Of a DNA stretch of 64,000 nt, positions 34,464 through 44,107 are shown piece by piece. The stretch is from Pseudomonas citri (GTDB lineage: Bacteria > Pseudomonadota > Gammaproteobacteria > Pseudomonadales > Pseudomonadaceae), in contig NZ_JAODAB010000003.1 in assembly GCF_025336485.1 (NCBI RefSeq), positions 248,001-312,000 of the forward strand. The letters are read 5' to 3'. Below the pieces are notes generated by a model. It worked only from the letters and a program-made list of their open reading frames with translations. It was not told the DNA's origin and searched no databases. A program made the position numbers and the translations under genes. The stretch's first letter is position 1. Each line of letters starts with the position of its first letter.

Positions 34464-36593
34464 TTAGAGGGTGTAGGAAATGCCCGCCTGCACCGTTCGC
34501 GGTGCGCCCGGGTAGGCATAGACGTTGCCGAAGGCGCCTTCCTCGTAATCGGCGTCGAAGAGGTTCTTCAGGTCCAAATTGAGACGAATCCGTTCGTTGA
34601 CCTTGTAGTAGCCGAGCAGGTCGACGACGGTGTAGCTGTCCATCGAGAACGCATTCGCCGCGGTCTGGCCGGCCCGCTCATCCACGTATTTGACCCCTGC
34701 TCCCAGGCCCAGTCCCTTGAGGCCCCCGTTCTGGAACTCATAGACATTCAACAGGCTGAAGGTGTTCTTCGGCACGTTGAGCAAACGGGTGCCGCTGGGG
34801 ATGCGAGTATCCTTGGTCACCTCGGCATCGACATAAGCGTAGCCGCCGATCATGCGCCACTCCGGCGTCAGGTTGCCCGCCACGTTCAGGTCGAATCCAC
34901 GGCTGCGCACTTCCCCCGCGGCGACACTGAACGTGGAATCCACTGGGTCAGTGGTGAGGACGTTACGCTTTTCGATCTGATACACCGCCGCGTCGACGCT
35001 CAATTGGCGATCCAGCGCTTCCCATTTCACGCCCATCTCATAGGACTTGCCCTCTTCCGGCTTGAATCCGCCGCCCTGACGGCTGGCACCAGTGTTGGGC
35101 TTGAAAGACCGGGCGGTGTTGGCGTAGACGGCCACCGTGTCGGTCAGGTCGTAAATCATCCCCACCCGCGGGGTGACCGCGCTGTCGTTCTTGTCCCAGT
35201 TCCTGCCATTGGGCACGAAGGTCTCGTATTCATGCTCAAAGCGCTCGAAGCGCGCGCCTGCCAACAGCTTCAGGCGCTCGGTGAGTGCCACCTGATCCTG
35301 GACGAACACACCGAACGTCTTGAGGTTTTCCTGATCGTCAGTAGGGGTACGCGTCAGCGCCGGGCGCGGCTGGCCATACACCGGATCGAAGATATCGATC
35401 GGGTAAGCACCGACGGCGCCGGAGGAACGCTGGATGATGGACTGGTAGTCGTAATCTTCATACTCGATGCCGGTCAGCAACGTGTGTTCGAAGCCACCGG
35501 TGGAGAAATGCCCGGTGAGGTTGAGCTGGGTGTCCCGATCGGTCCATTCCAGCTTGCGATAATTGAAGTTACGCCCCAGCGTGCGTCCGTCGGCGGCGAT
35601 GCCGTTGCCTTCCACCGCGTTGCCCTGCAAGGTGCCGTCGAGCCACTGGGTGCCGCCGGCCAGGGTCCAGTCGTCATTGAGCATGTGCTCGAAGCGCACC
35701 TGCAGCATGTTGTTGTCGTTGTGCAGCTTGCCGGCGTCTTTTTCGCCAAAAAAGGTATCGCGGGACGCGGTGCCGCGCTGGCCGGCGTAGTGGGTCAGGC
35801 CACGGTCCAACGGCGCATTGTTGCGCATGAAATCGCCTTCGAAGATCAGGCGCGTGGTGTCATTGACCTGCCAGGTCACCACGGGCGCGACGCCGTAGCG
35901 CTCGGTTTCGACGTGATCGCGGAAGGTGTCGCCGCCCTCACCGATCACGTTCAGGCGATAGGCCAGGCGTCCTTCGCCGTCCAACGGCCCGGAGGCGTCC
36001 AACGTGCCGCGACGCAGTCCCTGGTCGCTGACCTGGCTGCCCAGAGTCACCGTGCGCTCGGCCAACGGTTGCTTGGACACCACGTTGAAGGTACCGCCCG
36101 GATCGCCACGGCCGTACAACATGGCGGCCGGGCCGCGCAGCACTTCCAGGCGCTCGACGGTGTTGGCGTCCGGCGCGTTCGGGTAGCCACGGTTGATCGG
36201 GAAACCGTTGCGGTAGAACTCGCCGGTGGTGAAACCGCGCACCGTGAAGGTGGTCAGGCCCTGGCCACCAAAATTATTGCCCCGCCCCACGCCGCCGGCG
36301 TAATCGAGGGCATCTTGCAACCGGGTGGCGCTGAGGTCTTCAACGACATCGCGCGATACCACGGAGATCGACTGCGGGGTTTCATGGATGGCGGTGTCGG
36401 TACGCGTCGCACTGGCGGAACGGGTGGCGTGGTAGCCCTTCACGGGGCCCTGGGCTGTTTCGTAGTCAGTGGTACCGACGATGTCCGTGGCTTGCAATTC
36501 CAGGGGCGCCGGGTCAGTGGCGATGGGCTGGGCTGCCCAGGAGGGAACGGAATAAGCCTGGAGCACACACAGTGAAACGAGAATCCGACGCAT
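34464..36593 (-). CDS. TonB-dependent siderophore receptor
   Basis: A 709-residue outer-membrane receptor. After a signal peptide (ending WAAQ) come a TonB-box-like stretch, the plug domain (PQSISVVSRDVVED, FTVRGFTTGEFYRNGF, VERLEVLRGPAAMLYGRGDPGG) and a 22-strand barrel ending in the aromatic-rich TVQAGISYTL. It has no N-terminal signalling domain, so it does not drive an ECF sigma factor. It resembles hydroxamate-type (ferrichrome/ferrioxamine) receptors, but the ligand cannot be fixed from sequence. An AT-rich tract at about 36671-36700 upstream may hold a Fur site, though the match is weak. Confidence 0.88.
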   Translation of the reverse strand: MRRILVSLCVLQAYSVPSWAAQPIATDPAPLELQATDIVGTTDYETAQGPVKGYHATRSASATRTDTAIHETPQSISVVSRDVVEDLSATRLQDALDYAGGVGRGNNFGGQGLTTFTVRGFTTGEFYRNGFPINRGYPNAPDANTVERLEVLRGPAAMLYGRGDPGGTFNVVSKQPLAERTVTLGSQVSDQGLRRGTLDASGPLDGEGRLAYRLNVIGEGGDTFRDHVETERYGVAPVVTWQVNDTTRLIFEGDFMRNNAPLDRGLTHYAGQRGTASRDTFFGEKDAGKLHNDNNMLQVRFEHMLNDDWTLAGGTQWLDGTLQGNAVEGNGIAADGRTLGRNFNYRKLEWTDRDTQLNLTGHFSTGGFEHTLLTGIEYEDYDYQSIIQRSSGAVGAYPIDIFDPVYGQPRPALTRTPTDDQENLKTFGVFVQDQVALTERLKLLAGARFERFEHEYETFVPNGRNWDKNDSAVTPRVGMIYDLTDTVAVYANTARSFKPNTGASRQGGGFKPEEGKSYEMGVKWEALDRQLSVDAAVYQIEKRNVLTTDPVDSTFSVAAGEVRSRGFDLNVAGNLTPEWRMIGGYAYVDAEVTKDTRIPSGTRLLNVPKNTFSLLNVYEFQNGGLKGLGLGAGVKYVDERAGQTAANAFSMDSYTVVDLLGYYKVNERIRLNLDLKNLFDADYEEGAFGNVYAYPGAPRTVQAGISYTL

Positions 36594-36723
36594 CGATGCA
36601 CAATCCTAACGAAAGAACACCGGCCACTTTCGCGACCGACAAGAATGTGTCGCGAAAGATACAGCAACTCATTGCTATTTGATATGAATTCCTATTAACA
36701 CTGTTTGTCTTTTTCAGCACACC

Positions 36724-36825
36724 GCTATCGCGAGCAAGCTTTGCTCCTACAGGGGATCTTCAGCAAACACAGAACTCATATGCATTCACAATCCCTGTGG
36801 GAGCAAAGCTTGCTCGCGATGAGGC
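36724..36825. repeat. Inverted REP pair
   Basis: TATCGCGAGCAAGCTTTGCT...CTGTGGGAGCAAAGCTTGCT facing units between the receptor promoter and the MocR gene 3' end. Confidence 0.75.
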
Positions 36826-36852
36826 CAGCCGAAGCGACACCATTCCCGCGCG

Positions 36853-38253
36853 TCACTGAAGCATCACAGCCGACTCCTGTTCAATCCGCTGGAAAAACGT
36901 CTGCGCACGAATGTCCTGGGTATAGGCCACATTCAGCCGCAGCCAATCGCACGCCTTCCCGTCCGGCAGGAACGTCGCGCCCGACGACAATTGCACGTTC
37001 AGCTCCCGGGCGATCTGCTGCACGCGTGACTCTTCCAGCCGTCGGGCCCTGGCCCAAACGAACAGCCCGCCCGTGGGCTCGGCAAAAACTTCCCAGTACG
37101 CCGGATCGAGCTGGCGCAGCGTACTCGCCATCTGCTTGTTCAGGCGCTGGCGCAAGCGCTGGACCAATTTGCGATAGGCCCCATTGGCCAGCAGCGTCGC
37201 CACGACATTTTCGGCCAGCAGCGAACAGCCGATGCCGGTGACCATCTTGATCTCAGCCAGACGGTTGATGATCGCCGGTTGCGCGACCACATAACCGACC
37301 CGCAGCGAACTGGACAAGGTCTTGGAAAAACTCGCGAGGTAGATCACCCGATCCAGGGCGTCGAGTGTCGCCAGCCGTGACGTCGGACCATTCTGGAAAT
37401 CGGCGTAGATATCGTCTTCGATGAGGCGAAAGTCATGCCGCGTCGCCAGTTGCAGCAAGCGATAGGCGACGCTGGGCGCCAGGCTGGTGCCGGTGGGGTT
37501 CTGGTACATGCTGTTGATGAAGAAGTACGAGGGCTGGTGCTCGGCCAGGAGCCGCTCCAGGCTGGCAATGTCCGGCCCATTGGCGGTCCTGGGCACCGCC
37601 AGCGTCCTGACCCCGTGCAGCTTCAGCAGGTTGAACAGGTTGTAGTAGCCAGGGCTTTCCACCAGCACCAGATCCCCGGGCTTGAGCAGCGTGCGCACCA
37701 GTAGGTCGAGGCCATGGCTGGCGCCCTGGGTCGTGATGATCTGGCCTGGATCGACATGGATGTCCATCAGGCCCAGGCGTTTCTGAATGTGCAGGCGCAG
37801 TTGGGCAGAGCCCAATGGCGTGCTGTAGTTGAACAATGCCTGGCTGTCACTGCGCACCACCTGACGAATCGCCTGGGCCAGGTCGGTGTCGTCGCGCCAC
37901 GTGTCCGGCAGCCAGCCGCAGCCGAGCTTGAGCTGCGCCGAGGCCGGCTCGAACAACTGCCATTTCTGTTGATCCGCTTCGGTTTCGGGGGCGCTGGGCC
38001 GCGGTACTTGCTGCGCGACGAAGAACCCCGCGCCATGCCTGGACTCCAGGACGCCGCTGGCCACCAATTGATCATAAGCCTTGATCACGCTCGACAGGCT
38101 CAGGCCATTGTCCCGGGCCAGGTGCCGAATGGAGGGCATGCGGGCGCCGGGGCGGATGCCATGGGCGGTGATCCAGGCCCTGACCCCGGTTACCAGTTGG
38201 CGGATCACGGGGTCAGCCGCGTTGCGATCGATCTTCAGGTCCACGACAGGCAC
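36853..38253 (-). CDS. MocR/PdxR-type regulator with aminotransferase domain
   Basis: A 466-residue chimera: GntR winged helix at the N-terminus (GARMPSIRHLARDNGLSLSSVIKAYDQLVASG) fused to a fold type I aminotransferase domain. PLP-binding features are the SFSKTLSSSLRVGY block with the Schiff-base Lys and the NPTGT and DDIYADF segments. Such proteins are transcription factors that read PLP-linked amino-acid signals. It diverges from an MFS exporter gene (135-base gap), which is its likely target. Confidence 0.87.
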   Translation of the reverse strand: MPVVDLKIDRNAADPVIRQLVTGVRAWITAHGIRPGARMPSIRHLARDNGLSLSSVIKAYDQLVASGVLESRHGAGFFVAQQVPRPSAPETEADQQKWQLFEPASAQLKLGCGWLPDTWRDDTDLAQAIRQVVRSDSQALFNYSTPLGSAQLRLHIQKRLGLMDIHVDPGQIITTQGASHGLDLLVRTLLKPGDLVLVESPGYYNLFNLLKLHGVRTLAVPRTANGPDIASLERLLAEHQPSYFFINSMYQNPTGTSLAPSVAYRLLQLATRHDFRLIEDDIYADFQNGPTSRLATLDALDRVIYLASFSKTLSSSLRVGYVVAQPAIINRLAEIKMVTGIGCSLLAENVVATLLANGAYRKLVQRLRQRLNKQMASTLRQLDPAYWEVFAEPTGGLFVWARARRLEESRVQQIARELNVQLSSGATFLPDGKACDWLRLNVAYTQDIRAQTFFQRIEQESAVMLQ

Positions 38254-38387
38254 GCTCGTTCAAGTGTTCGCGAATTTTCAGCGAACAGTTAAACATAAAA
38301 GGTCCCGGTCTATTCCTTGTTCAGGTCATGCCCGCACGTGATAGTCCACGGACTTCACAATCAGGCACCGCGCCGTAAGGAACGCTT

Positions 38388-39554
38388 TTGAACACTCAGC
38401 ACCGACACTCCTGGGGACTGGCCTTCGGCCTGTGCCTGATCACCCTCGCGGTCAACCTGCAGGCACCGCTCTACACCACCTATGCGCAACTGTCCGGCTA
38501 TGGCGCTGGCGCCACGGCCGTGGCGTTTTCCGGCTACGTGCTGGGTGTGTTGCCCGTACTACTGGCCCTCGGTGGCCTGGCCGACCGGGTCGGACGCAAG
38601 CCGTTGATCCTGGTGGCGCTGGGCCTGTCGATGCTGGCGACCGTGGTCACGTTGCTCTGGCCGGGCCTGCCGGCGCTGGGCGTAGCGCGCCTGATGATGG
38701 GCGTAGGCACGGGGTTGGCCTCGGCGACCTCGACAGCCTACATGGCCGAACTGATGACCACCGACGATGCCCGCGCATCGTCCAACCGAGTCACCGCCAG
38801 CACGTCCCTGGGTTTTGGCCTGGGTGCAGCGTTGACCAGTCTTTTCCTGTTCGCCCACCCTAGCGTCACGCCCGGCAGCTTCTGGTTGCAACTGGCCTTG
38901 GCCACCCTGGCGATCGTCGTGGTATGGCGGCTGCCTGACCCTGCCGTGAAACTGCGCAGCGCACCACTGCTACGCCTGCCGTTGTTTCCCGCCGGCAGCC
39001 TGCCCTACAGTTTTTCCATGCTGTTGGCGTGGGCGACGTCGGGCCTGGTCATCGCGATCCTGCCCTCCGTGCTCACCCTCCATGACTTGCAGCGCTGGTC
39101 CGGCCTGTCGACCTTTACCGTGATCAGTTGCGGCTTGCTCTTCCAGCCGTGGGTGCGTCGCATGCATCCGGCCAGGGCCTCCCGCCTGGGATTGTTGATC
39201 CTGCCGTTGAGCTACGCCTTGTTGGCCTGGGGTGCGAGCACTGGCTCGCTGTTAGCGGTGCTGCTGGGCGCGCTGGGGGCCAGCAGTGCGTGTTATGGCT
39301 TTCTCTACCTCGGCGGGTTGTCGGCCATTACCGCGATGGCCGGCGCGGAAAAGGCCCGGGTCAGCGCCGGGTTCTTTCTGTTCGCGTATATCGGTTTCAG
39401 CATTCCAGTGGTGGTAACCGGCCTACTGGCCGATGCTTTCGGCGCTGACGTGGCGCTGATCGTGTTCGGCCTGGCCCTGCTGGCGGGCGCGGCGGTCACC
39501 GGATGGCTCATTGTCCGGACAGAGACTTATGTGACCCGCCTGTCCCATAGCTGA
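38388..39554 (+). CDS. MFS efflux transporter (TTG start)
   Basis: A 388-residue 12-helix major facilitator of the drug/sugar efflux group, with GLADRVGRKPLILVALGL between helices 2 and 3 and the antiporter motif GVGTGLASATSTAYMAEL. I use the TTG at 38388 because TAAGGA sits 6 bases upstream and no ATG gives a complete first helix. The substrate is unknown. It diverges from the MocR regulator and is followed by the GntR gene 75 bases later. Confidence 0.82.
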   Translation: MNTQHRHSWGLAFGLCLITLAVNLQAPLYTTYAQLSGYGAGATAVAFSGYVLGVLPVLLALGGLADRVGRKPLILVALGLSMLATVVTLLWPGLPALGVARLMMGVGTGLASATSTAYMAELMTTDDARASSNRVTASTSLGFGLGAALTSLFLFAHPSVTPGSFWLQLALATLAIVVVWRLPDPAVKLRSAPLLRLPLFPAGSLPYSFSMLLAWATSGLVIAILPSVLTLHDLQRWSGLSTFTVISCGLLFQPWVRRMHPARASRLGLLILPLSYALLAWGASTGSLLAVLLGALGASSACYGFLYLGGLSAITAMAGAEKARVSAGFFLFAYIGFSIPVVVTGLLADAFGADVALIVFGLALLAGAAVTGWLIVRTETYVTRLSHS

Positions 39555-39587
39555 ACGCCCCCTGTCCCAAGGACCATCCCAGCAAAG

Positions 39588-39597
39588 TCGTATACCA
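39588..39597. promoter_or_regulatory. GntR-type operator upstream of gntR
   Basis: TCGTATACCA, 32 bases before the GntR start codon. It matches, at 8 of 10 bases, the perfect palindrome TCGTATACGA in the ABC-transporter promoter at 45022-45031. GTATAC-centred sites are typical of FCD-type GntR regulators, so autoregulation is likely. Confidence 0.55.
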
Positions 39598-39628
39598 TAT
39601 CCCTACCTCAGCCGAACGACCCGCCGCC

Positions 39629-40300
39629 GTGACCTTATCCAAGTTCAATCTGCCAGACCTGGGCAATACCCCTTCCACCTCGGAGATCATCACCCGGCAT
39701 CTGCGCGAAGCCATCGTCGCCGGGCATTTTGCCGAAGATGAGCCCATTCGCCAGGACGACATCGCCCGTCAGTTCAACGTCAGCAAGATCCCCGTACGCG
39801 AAGCCCTCAAGCGGCTGGAGGCCGAGGGCCTGGTGATGTTCCAGCGCAATCGCGGGGCGATGGTCACGCGCATTTCCGAGGCGGAATTGGCGCAGATGTT
39901 CGAAGTGCGAATGCTGCTGGAAGACAAGGTGCTGCGCCTGGCGATTCCCAACATGACCGAAGAGACGTTCGCCCGCGCCGAAGGCATCTGCCGCGAATTC
40001 ATCGGCGAGGACGACGTGGGTCGCTGGGCCGAACTGAACTGGCAATTGCATGCCTGCCTCTATGAACCGGCGCAACGGCCATTCATGGTGGGGTTGATTC
40101 GCTCGGTCCACGACAAACTGGAGCGCTACCTACGCATGCAGATGAGCCTGTCGGCAGGCAAGGACCGCGCCGATCACGAACATCGGGAAATCATCAAGGC
40201 CTGCCGCGCCGGCGATGTCGAGCGGGCCGTGAAGCTGCTGGACGAGCACATCGCCGGGGTTTGCGAGACCTTGTTCAAGTTCCTGCCTTCCAGCCACTGA
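39629..40300 (+). CDS. GntR-family (FCD) regulator, hydroxyproline locus
   Basis: A 223-residue FadR-type regulator: winged helix (AIVAGHFAEDEPIRQ, then DIARQFNVSKIPVREALKRL) and an FCD ligand-binding domain with metal-site residues in MFEVRMLLED, NWQLHACLYE and HREIIKACRAGD. The start is a GTG at 39629 with a poor Shine-Dalgarno. Upstream of the epimerase gene, it is the likely repressor of the hydroxyproline locus. Candidate operators TCGTATAC lie upstream of itself and of the ABC transporter genes. Confidence 0.85.
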   Translation: MTLSKFNLPDLGNTPSTSEIITRHLREAIVAGHFAEDEPIRQDDIARQFNVSKIPVREALKRLEAEGLVMFQRNRGAMVTRISEAELAQMFEVRMLLEDKVLRLAIPNMTEETFARAEGICREFIGEDDVGRWAELNWQLHACLYEPAQRPFMVGLIRSVHDKLERYLRMQMSLSAGKDRADHEHREIIKACRAGDVERAVKLLDEHIAGVCETLFKFLPSSH

Positions 40301-40411
40301 CGCCCCGTCACTGTGCCGATTTCGTCATGGACGACGAATAAATCCATCAAGCCATCCCCCCACCACGCGGGCCACCCTTGCGGTCACTCATCCGAACGCA
40401 CAGGGGCGCCC

Positions 40412-41344
40412 ATGAAACGCATCAGCGTGATCGATTCCCACACCGGCGGCGAACCGACCCGTCTGGTCATCGACGGTTTTCCCGACCTGGGCCGGGGGAG
40501 CATGGCCGAACGCAAGCAACGCCTGGCCACGGAACACGATGCCTGGCGCACAGCCAGTGTGCTGGAACCACGCGGCAGCGACGTGCTGGTGGGAGCGCTG
40601 CTGTGTGAACCGGTGGACCCCAGCGCCTGTGCCGGCGTGATCTTCTTCAACAACAGCGGCTACCTGGGCATGTGCGGCCACGGCACCATCGGCCTGGTGA
40701 CATCGTTGGCCCATTTGGGCCGGATCGGCCCCGGCGTGCACAACATCGAGACGCCGGTCGGCACCGTGCAGACAACCTTGCACGAAGACCGCTCGGTCAG
40801 CGTGCGCAACGTGCCGGCCTACCGTTATCGCAAGGCGCTGGCCCTGGACGTGCCGGGTATCGGTCCGGTGGTGGGCGACGTGGCCTGGGGCGGTAACTGG
40901 TTTTTCCTGATGGCCGGCCATGGCCAACGGGTCGCGGGCGACAACCTCGACGCCCTGACCGCCTACACCTACGCCGTGCAACAGGCCTTGGAGCAGCAGG
41001 GTTTTCGCGGCGAAGACGGCGGCCTGATCGACCACATCGAACTGTTCGCCGACGACCCGCACGCCGACAGCCGCAACTTCGTGCTCTGCCCTGGCAAGGC
41101 CTATGACCGCTCCCCTTGCGGCACCGGCACCAGCGCCAAACTGGCGTGCCTGGCCGCCGATGGGAAGCTGCAACCCGGACAGATCTGGCGCCAGGCCAGT
41201 GTCATTGGCAGCCAGTTCGAAGGTGCCTACGAGCCGGCGGGCGAACGGATCGTGCCGACCATTCGCGGTCGCGCCTACATCAGCGCCGAAAGCACGTTGC
41301 TCATCGAACAGGACGACCCATTCGCCTGGGGCATTCGCCCGTGA
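40412..41344 (+). CDS. lhpA: 4-hydroxyproline 2-epimerase
   Basis: A 310-residue proline-racemase-family enzyme with both catalytic cysteines: Cys88 in MCGHGTIG and Cys236 in [12 protein letters not shown]. The Cys/Cys pair and the neighbouring D-hydroxyproline dehydrogenase genes mark it as trans-4-hydroxy-L-proline 2-epimerase, the first catabolic step. The N-terminal [14 protein letters not shown] is canonical. The ATG is at 40412. The stop overlaps the next gene's GTG (GTGA). Confidence 0.92.
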   Translation: MKRISVIDSHTGGEPTRLVIDGFPDLGRGSMAERKQRLATEHDAWRTASVLEPRGSDVLVGALLCEPVDPSACAGVIFFNNSGYLGMCGHGTIGLVTSLAHLGRIGPGVHNIETPVGTVQTTLHEDRSVSVRNVPAYRYRKALALDVPGIGPVVGDVAWGGNWFFLMAGHGQRVAGDNLDALTAYTYAVQQALEQQGFRGEDGGLIDHIELFADDPHADSRNFVLCPGKAYDRSPCGTGTSAKLACLAADGKLQPGQIWRQASVIGSQFEGAYEPAGERIVPTIRGRAYISAESTLLIEQDDPFAWGIRP

Positions 41345-42456
41345 GCGAGGGCTCTGTAGCCGACGTGATCATCATCGGCGCCGGCATCATCGGCGCGGCA
41401 TGTGCCCAAGCCCTGGCCTTGCGCGGCCTGCAAGTGTTGGTGCTGGATGCCGGCTGGCATGGCGCCACGGCGGCCGGCATGGGCCACCTGCTGGTACTGG
41501 ACGACAACCCGGCGGAACTGGCCCTCAGCCAACACGCCCTGCGCCGTTGGCGCGCGCTGGCCCCCGCCCTGCCCGACGGCTGTGCCTGGCGTAACAACGG
41601 CACGTTGTGGCTGGCGGCCAATGCCGAGGAAATGGCCGTGGCCTACGACAAATACCTCAACCTGCTGGCCCATGGCGAAGCCTGCGAGCTGATCGGCCAA
41701 GCCGCGCTGCAACAGCGCGAACCGCAATTGCGCGACGGCCTGGAGGGCGGGCTGCTGATCAAGGGTGACGGCATTCTCTACGCCCCGGCGGCGGCCCGCT
41801 GGATGCTCGATCACGGCAAGATTCGCCGGCAACGCGCCCAGGTCATTGAAGTCGACGGCCCGCGCGTACGTCTTGACGACGGCCGATGGTTGAGCGCCGA
41901 AGCGGTGATCCTCGCCAACGGGATCCAAGCCACCGAGCTGTGCCCGGAACTGCCGATCGAACCGAAGAAGGGTCACCTGCTGATCACCGACCGCTACCCC
42001 GCCACCGTCACCCATACGCTGGTGGAACTGGGCTACGTCACCAGCGCCCATAACGCCAGCGGCCCCTCGGTGGCGTGCAACATCCAGCCACGGCCGACCG
42101 GGCAATTGTTCATCGGTGCCTCACGGCAGTTCGGCACCGTCGACCCGCAAGTCGAAGGTTGGATGCTGGCGAAGATGCTCAAGCGTGCCGTCGATTACCT
42201 GCCGGGATTGGCCCAGCTCAACGGCATCAGGGCCTGGACCGGTTTTCGTGCCGCGAGCCCCGACGGTTTGCCGCTGGTGGGCCAACACCCGCAACGCAAG
42301 GGCCTGTGGCTGGCGGTGGGTCACGAAGGCCTGGGCGTCACCACGGCACCCGCCACCGCCGACCTGCTGGTCGCGCAACTGTTCAACGAAACCTCGCCCC
42401 TTGCGACGCAAGCTTACCTGCCACAGCGTTTTCTGGGAGAACCCGCCCATGCCTGA
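41341..42456 (+). CDS. lhpB: D-hydroxyproline dehydrogenase, FAD subunit
   Basis: A 371-residue DAO-type flavoprotein: FAD-binding [32 protein letters not shown] and the C-terminal [17 protein letters not shown]. It oxidises cis-4-hydroxy-D-proline to pyrroline-4-hydroxy-2-carboxylate, with its partner subunits encoded just downstream. The start is a GTG at 41341 overlapping the epimerase stop. Matches the LhpB-type subunit of the three-component enzyme known from P. aeruginosa. Confidence 0.88.
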   Translation: MSEGSVADVIIIGAGIIGAACAQALALRGLQVLVLDAGWHGATAAGMGHLLVLDDNPAELALSQHALRRWRALAPALPDGCAWRNNGTLWLAANAEEMAVAYDKYLNLLAHGEACELIGQAALQQREPQLRDGLEGGLLIKGDGILYAPAAARWMLDHGKIRRQRAQVIEVDGPRVRLDDGRWLSAEAVILANGIQATELCPELPIEPKKGHLLITDRYPATVTHTLVELGYVTSAHNASGPSVACNIQPRPTGQLFIGASRQFGTVDPQVEGWMLAKMLKRAVDYLPGLAQLNGIRAWTGFRAASPDGLPLVGQHPQRKGLWLAVGHEGLGVTTAPATADLLVAQLFNETSPLATQAYLPQRFLGEPAHA

Positions 42457-42526
42457 AACCCCGCTCCCCCTCGCCACAGAATGAGTGCTTCCCATGAGAT
42501 CCGCTTAACCGACGAGTATCGAACCC

Positions 42527-42763
42527 ATGCCTGACTTATTCCTGGACGGCCACCCACTTTCGGTCGCCAACGGCACCAGCGTCGCAGCGGCCCTGGCGCT
42601 GGGCGCGGACGGCTGCAGCCGCACCTCGGTCAGCGGCCAGCGCCGCGCGCCGTTGTGCGGCATGGGCGTCTGCCAGGAATGCCGGGTGTTGATCGACGGC
42701 CAGCGCCGCCTGGCCTGCCAGACGCTGTGCCGCGACGGCATGCAGGTGCAGACCCGACCATGA
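42527..42763 (+). CDS. lhpF: [2Fe-2S] subunit of D-hydroxyproline dehydrogenase
   Basis: A 78-residue ferredoxin-like protein with a plant-type cluster motif: Cys44, Cys49, Cys52 (CGMGVCQEC) and Cys64 (RLACQT). It resembles the small subunit of sarcosine-oxidase-like and LhpBEF dehydrogenases and would pass electrons between the flavin subunits. It follows the FAD gene by a 70-base gap that shows no gene and overlaps the next ORF by ATGA. Confidence 0.87.
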   Translation: MPDLFLDGHPLSVANGTSVAAALALGADGCSRTSVSGQRRAPLCGMGVCQECRVLIDGQRRLACQTLCRDGMQVQTRP

Positions 42764-44016
42764 ACGAAACCACCGACCTGCTGATCATCGGCGCCGGCCC
42801 CGCCGGCATGGCCGCCGCCCTCGCCGCAGCGAGCAGTGGCGCGCGCATCGTGATGCTGGACGACAACCCACTGCCGGGCGGGCAGATCTGGCGCGACGGG
42901 CCCCAGGTCCAATTGCCCGCCGGGGCACGTCGTCTGCGCGAACAATTGCAGGCTTGCGCCAATGTGCGGTGCCACAGCGGTACGCGGGTGATCGCCTGCG
43001 CCGCAGAGCAAACCCTGCTGGTGGAGGATGCCGAGCACAGCTGGCAGATCACCTACAAACGCCTGATCCTGTGCACCGGTGCCCGGGAACTGCTGCTGCC
43101 GTTTCCCGGCTGGACCCTCCCCGGCGTCACCGGTGCCGGTGGCTTGCAGGCGCTGGTCAAGGGCGGCCTGCCGGTGCGCGGCGAACGGCTGGTGGTCGCC
43201 GGCAGCGGCCCCTTGTTGCTCGCCAGCGCCGCCACCGCCAAACAGCACGGGGCACAGGTGGTGCGTATCGCCGAACAGGCCAGTCGCCGCGCCGTCGCCG
43301 GTTTCGCCATGCAACTGCCACGCTGGCCGGGCAAGCTGTGGCAATCGCTGCGTCTGTTCGACCGCCACTACCGCACCGATACCCACGTGCTGGAAGCCCT
43401 GGGAAACGGGCGGCTCGAAGGCGTGCGCCTGCGGCAACACGGTCAAATCCTTGAACTGGCCTGCGACCGACTGGCCTGTGGCTTCGGCCTCATCCCCAAT
43501 ACCCAACTGGGTCAAGCCCTGGGCTGCGGCCTGGACAACCAGGCCATCGCCGTCGATGCCTGGCAAGCCACCACCCGCCGTGACCACTACGCGGCGGGTG
43601 AATGCACCGGTTTTGGCGGCAGTGAACTGGCACTGGTCGAAGGGGCCATCGCCGGTCACGCCGCCGTCGACGATAACGCTGCTGCCCAAAAGCTGTGGCC
43701 GCGTCGCGCCCGCTGGCAGGGCTTCGCCCAGGCACTGCACCACGCCTTCGCCCTCGACGCGCGCCTCAAGACCCTCGCCCACGCCGATACCCTGGTCTGC
43801 CGCTGCGAAGACGTGCCCTACGGCCAACTGATCGGTCAGGAAAACTGGCGCGAAGCGAAACTGGCCAGCCGTTGCGGCATGGGCGCCTGCCAGGGCCGGG
43901 TCTGCGGCGCCGCCCTGGAACACCTGCTCGGCTGGACACCACCCGCACCTCGCCCACCCTTCAGCCCGGCGCGGATCGAGACCCTGCTGAACCTGGAACA
44001 AACCCCGCCGACCTGA
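42760..44016 (+). CDS. lhpE: D-hydroxyproline dehydrogenase, FAD/NAD-type subunit
   Basis: A 418-residue pyridine-nucleotide-disulfide oxidoreductase-like flavoprotein: GAGPAGMAAALAA Rossmann motif, LILCTGARELLLPFPG, a second nucleotide-binding LVVAGSGPLLLASA, and a C-terminal BFD-like [2Fe-2S] region (CRCEDVP, CGMGACQGRVC). It is the electron-transferring partner of LhpB and LhpF. ATG overlaps the lhpF stop. Similar to the alpha subunit of the sarcosine oxidase-like enzymes. Confidence 0.87.
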   Translation: MNETTDLLIIGAGPAGMAAALAAASSGARIVMLDDNPLPGGQIWRDGPQVQLPAGARRLREQLQACANVRCHSGTRVIACAAEQTLLVEDAEHSWQITYKRLILCTGARELLLPFPGWTLPGVTGAGGLQALVKGGLPVRGERLVVAGSGPLLLASAATAKQHGAQVVRIAEQASRRAVAGFAMQLPRWPGKLWQSLRLFDRHYRTDTHVLEALGNGRLEGVRLRQHGQILELACDRLACGFGLIPNTQLGQALGCGLDNQAIAVDAWQATTRRDHYAAGECTGFGGSELALVEGAIAGHAAVDDNAAAQKLWPRRARWQGFAQALHHAFALDARLKTLAHADTLVCRCEDVPYGQLIGQENWREAKLASRCGMGACQGRVCGAALEHLLGWTPPAPRPPFSPARIETLLNLEQTPPT

Positions 44017-44107
44017 GCATGCCCCACAATGCCTGCTCGCGATGGCGGCGTGACAGGCGCACGGCTTTCGACTGACACTGCACACATCCCCAAAGACGAC
44101 GCCGGCC

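Noticed and set aside
34431..36575. A 714-codon plus-strand frame opposite the TonB-dependent receptor
   Set aside because: Composition-driven shadow; the receptor frame has all plug and barrel motifs.
36665..36705. A Fur box upstream of the siderophore receptor
   Set aside because: The region is AT-rich but matches the 19-bp Fur consensus too weakly to call.
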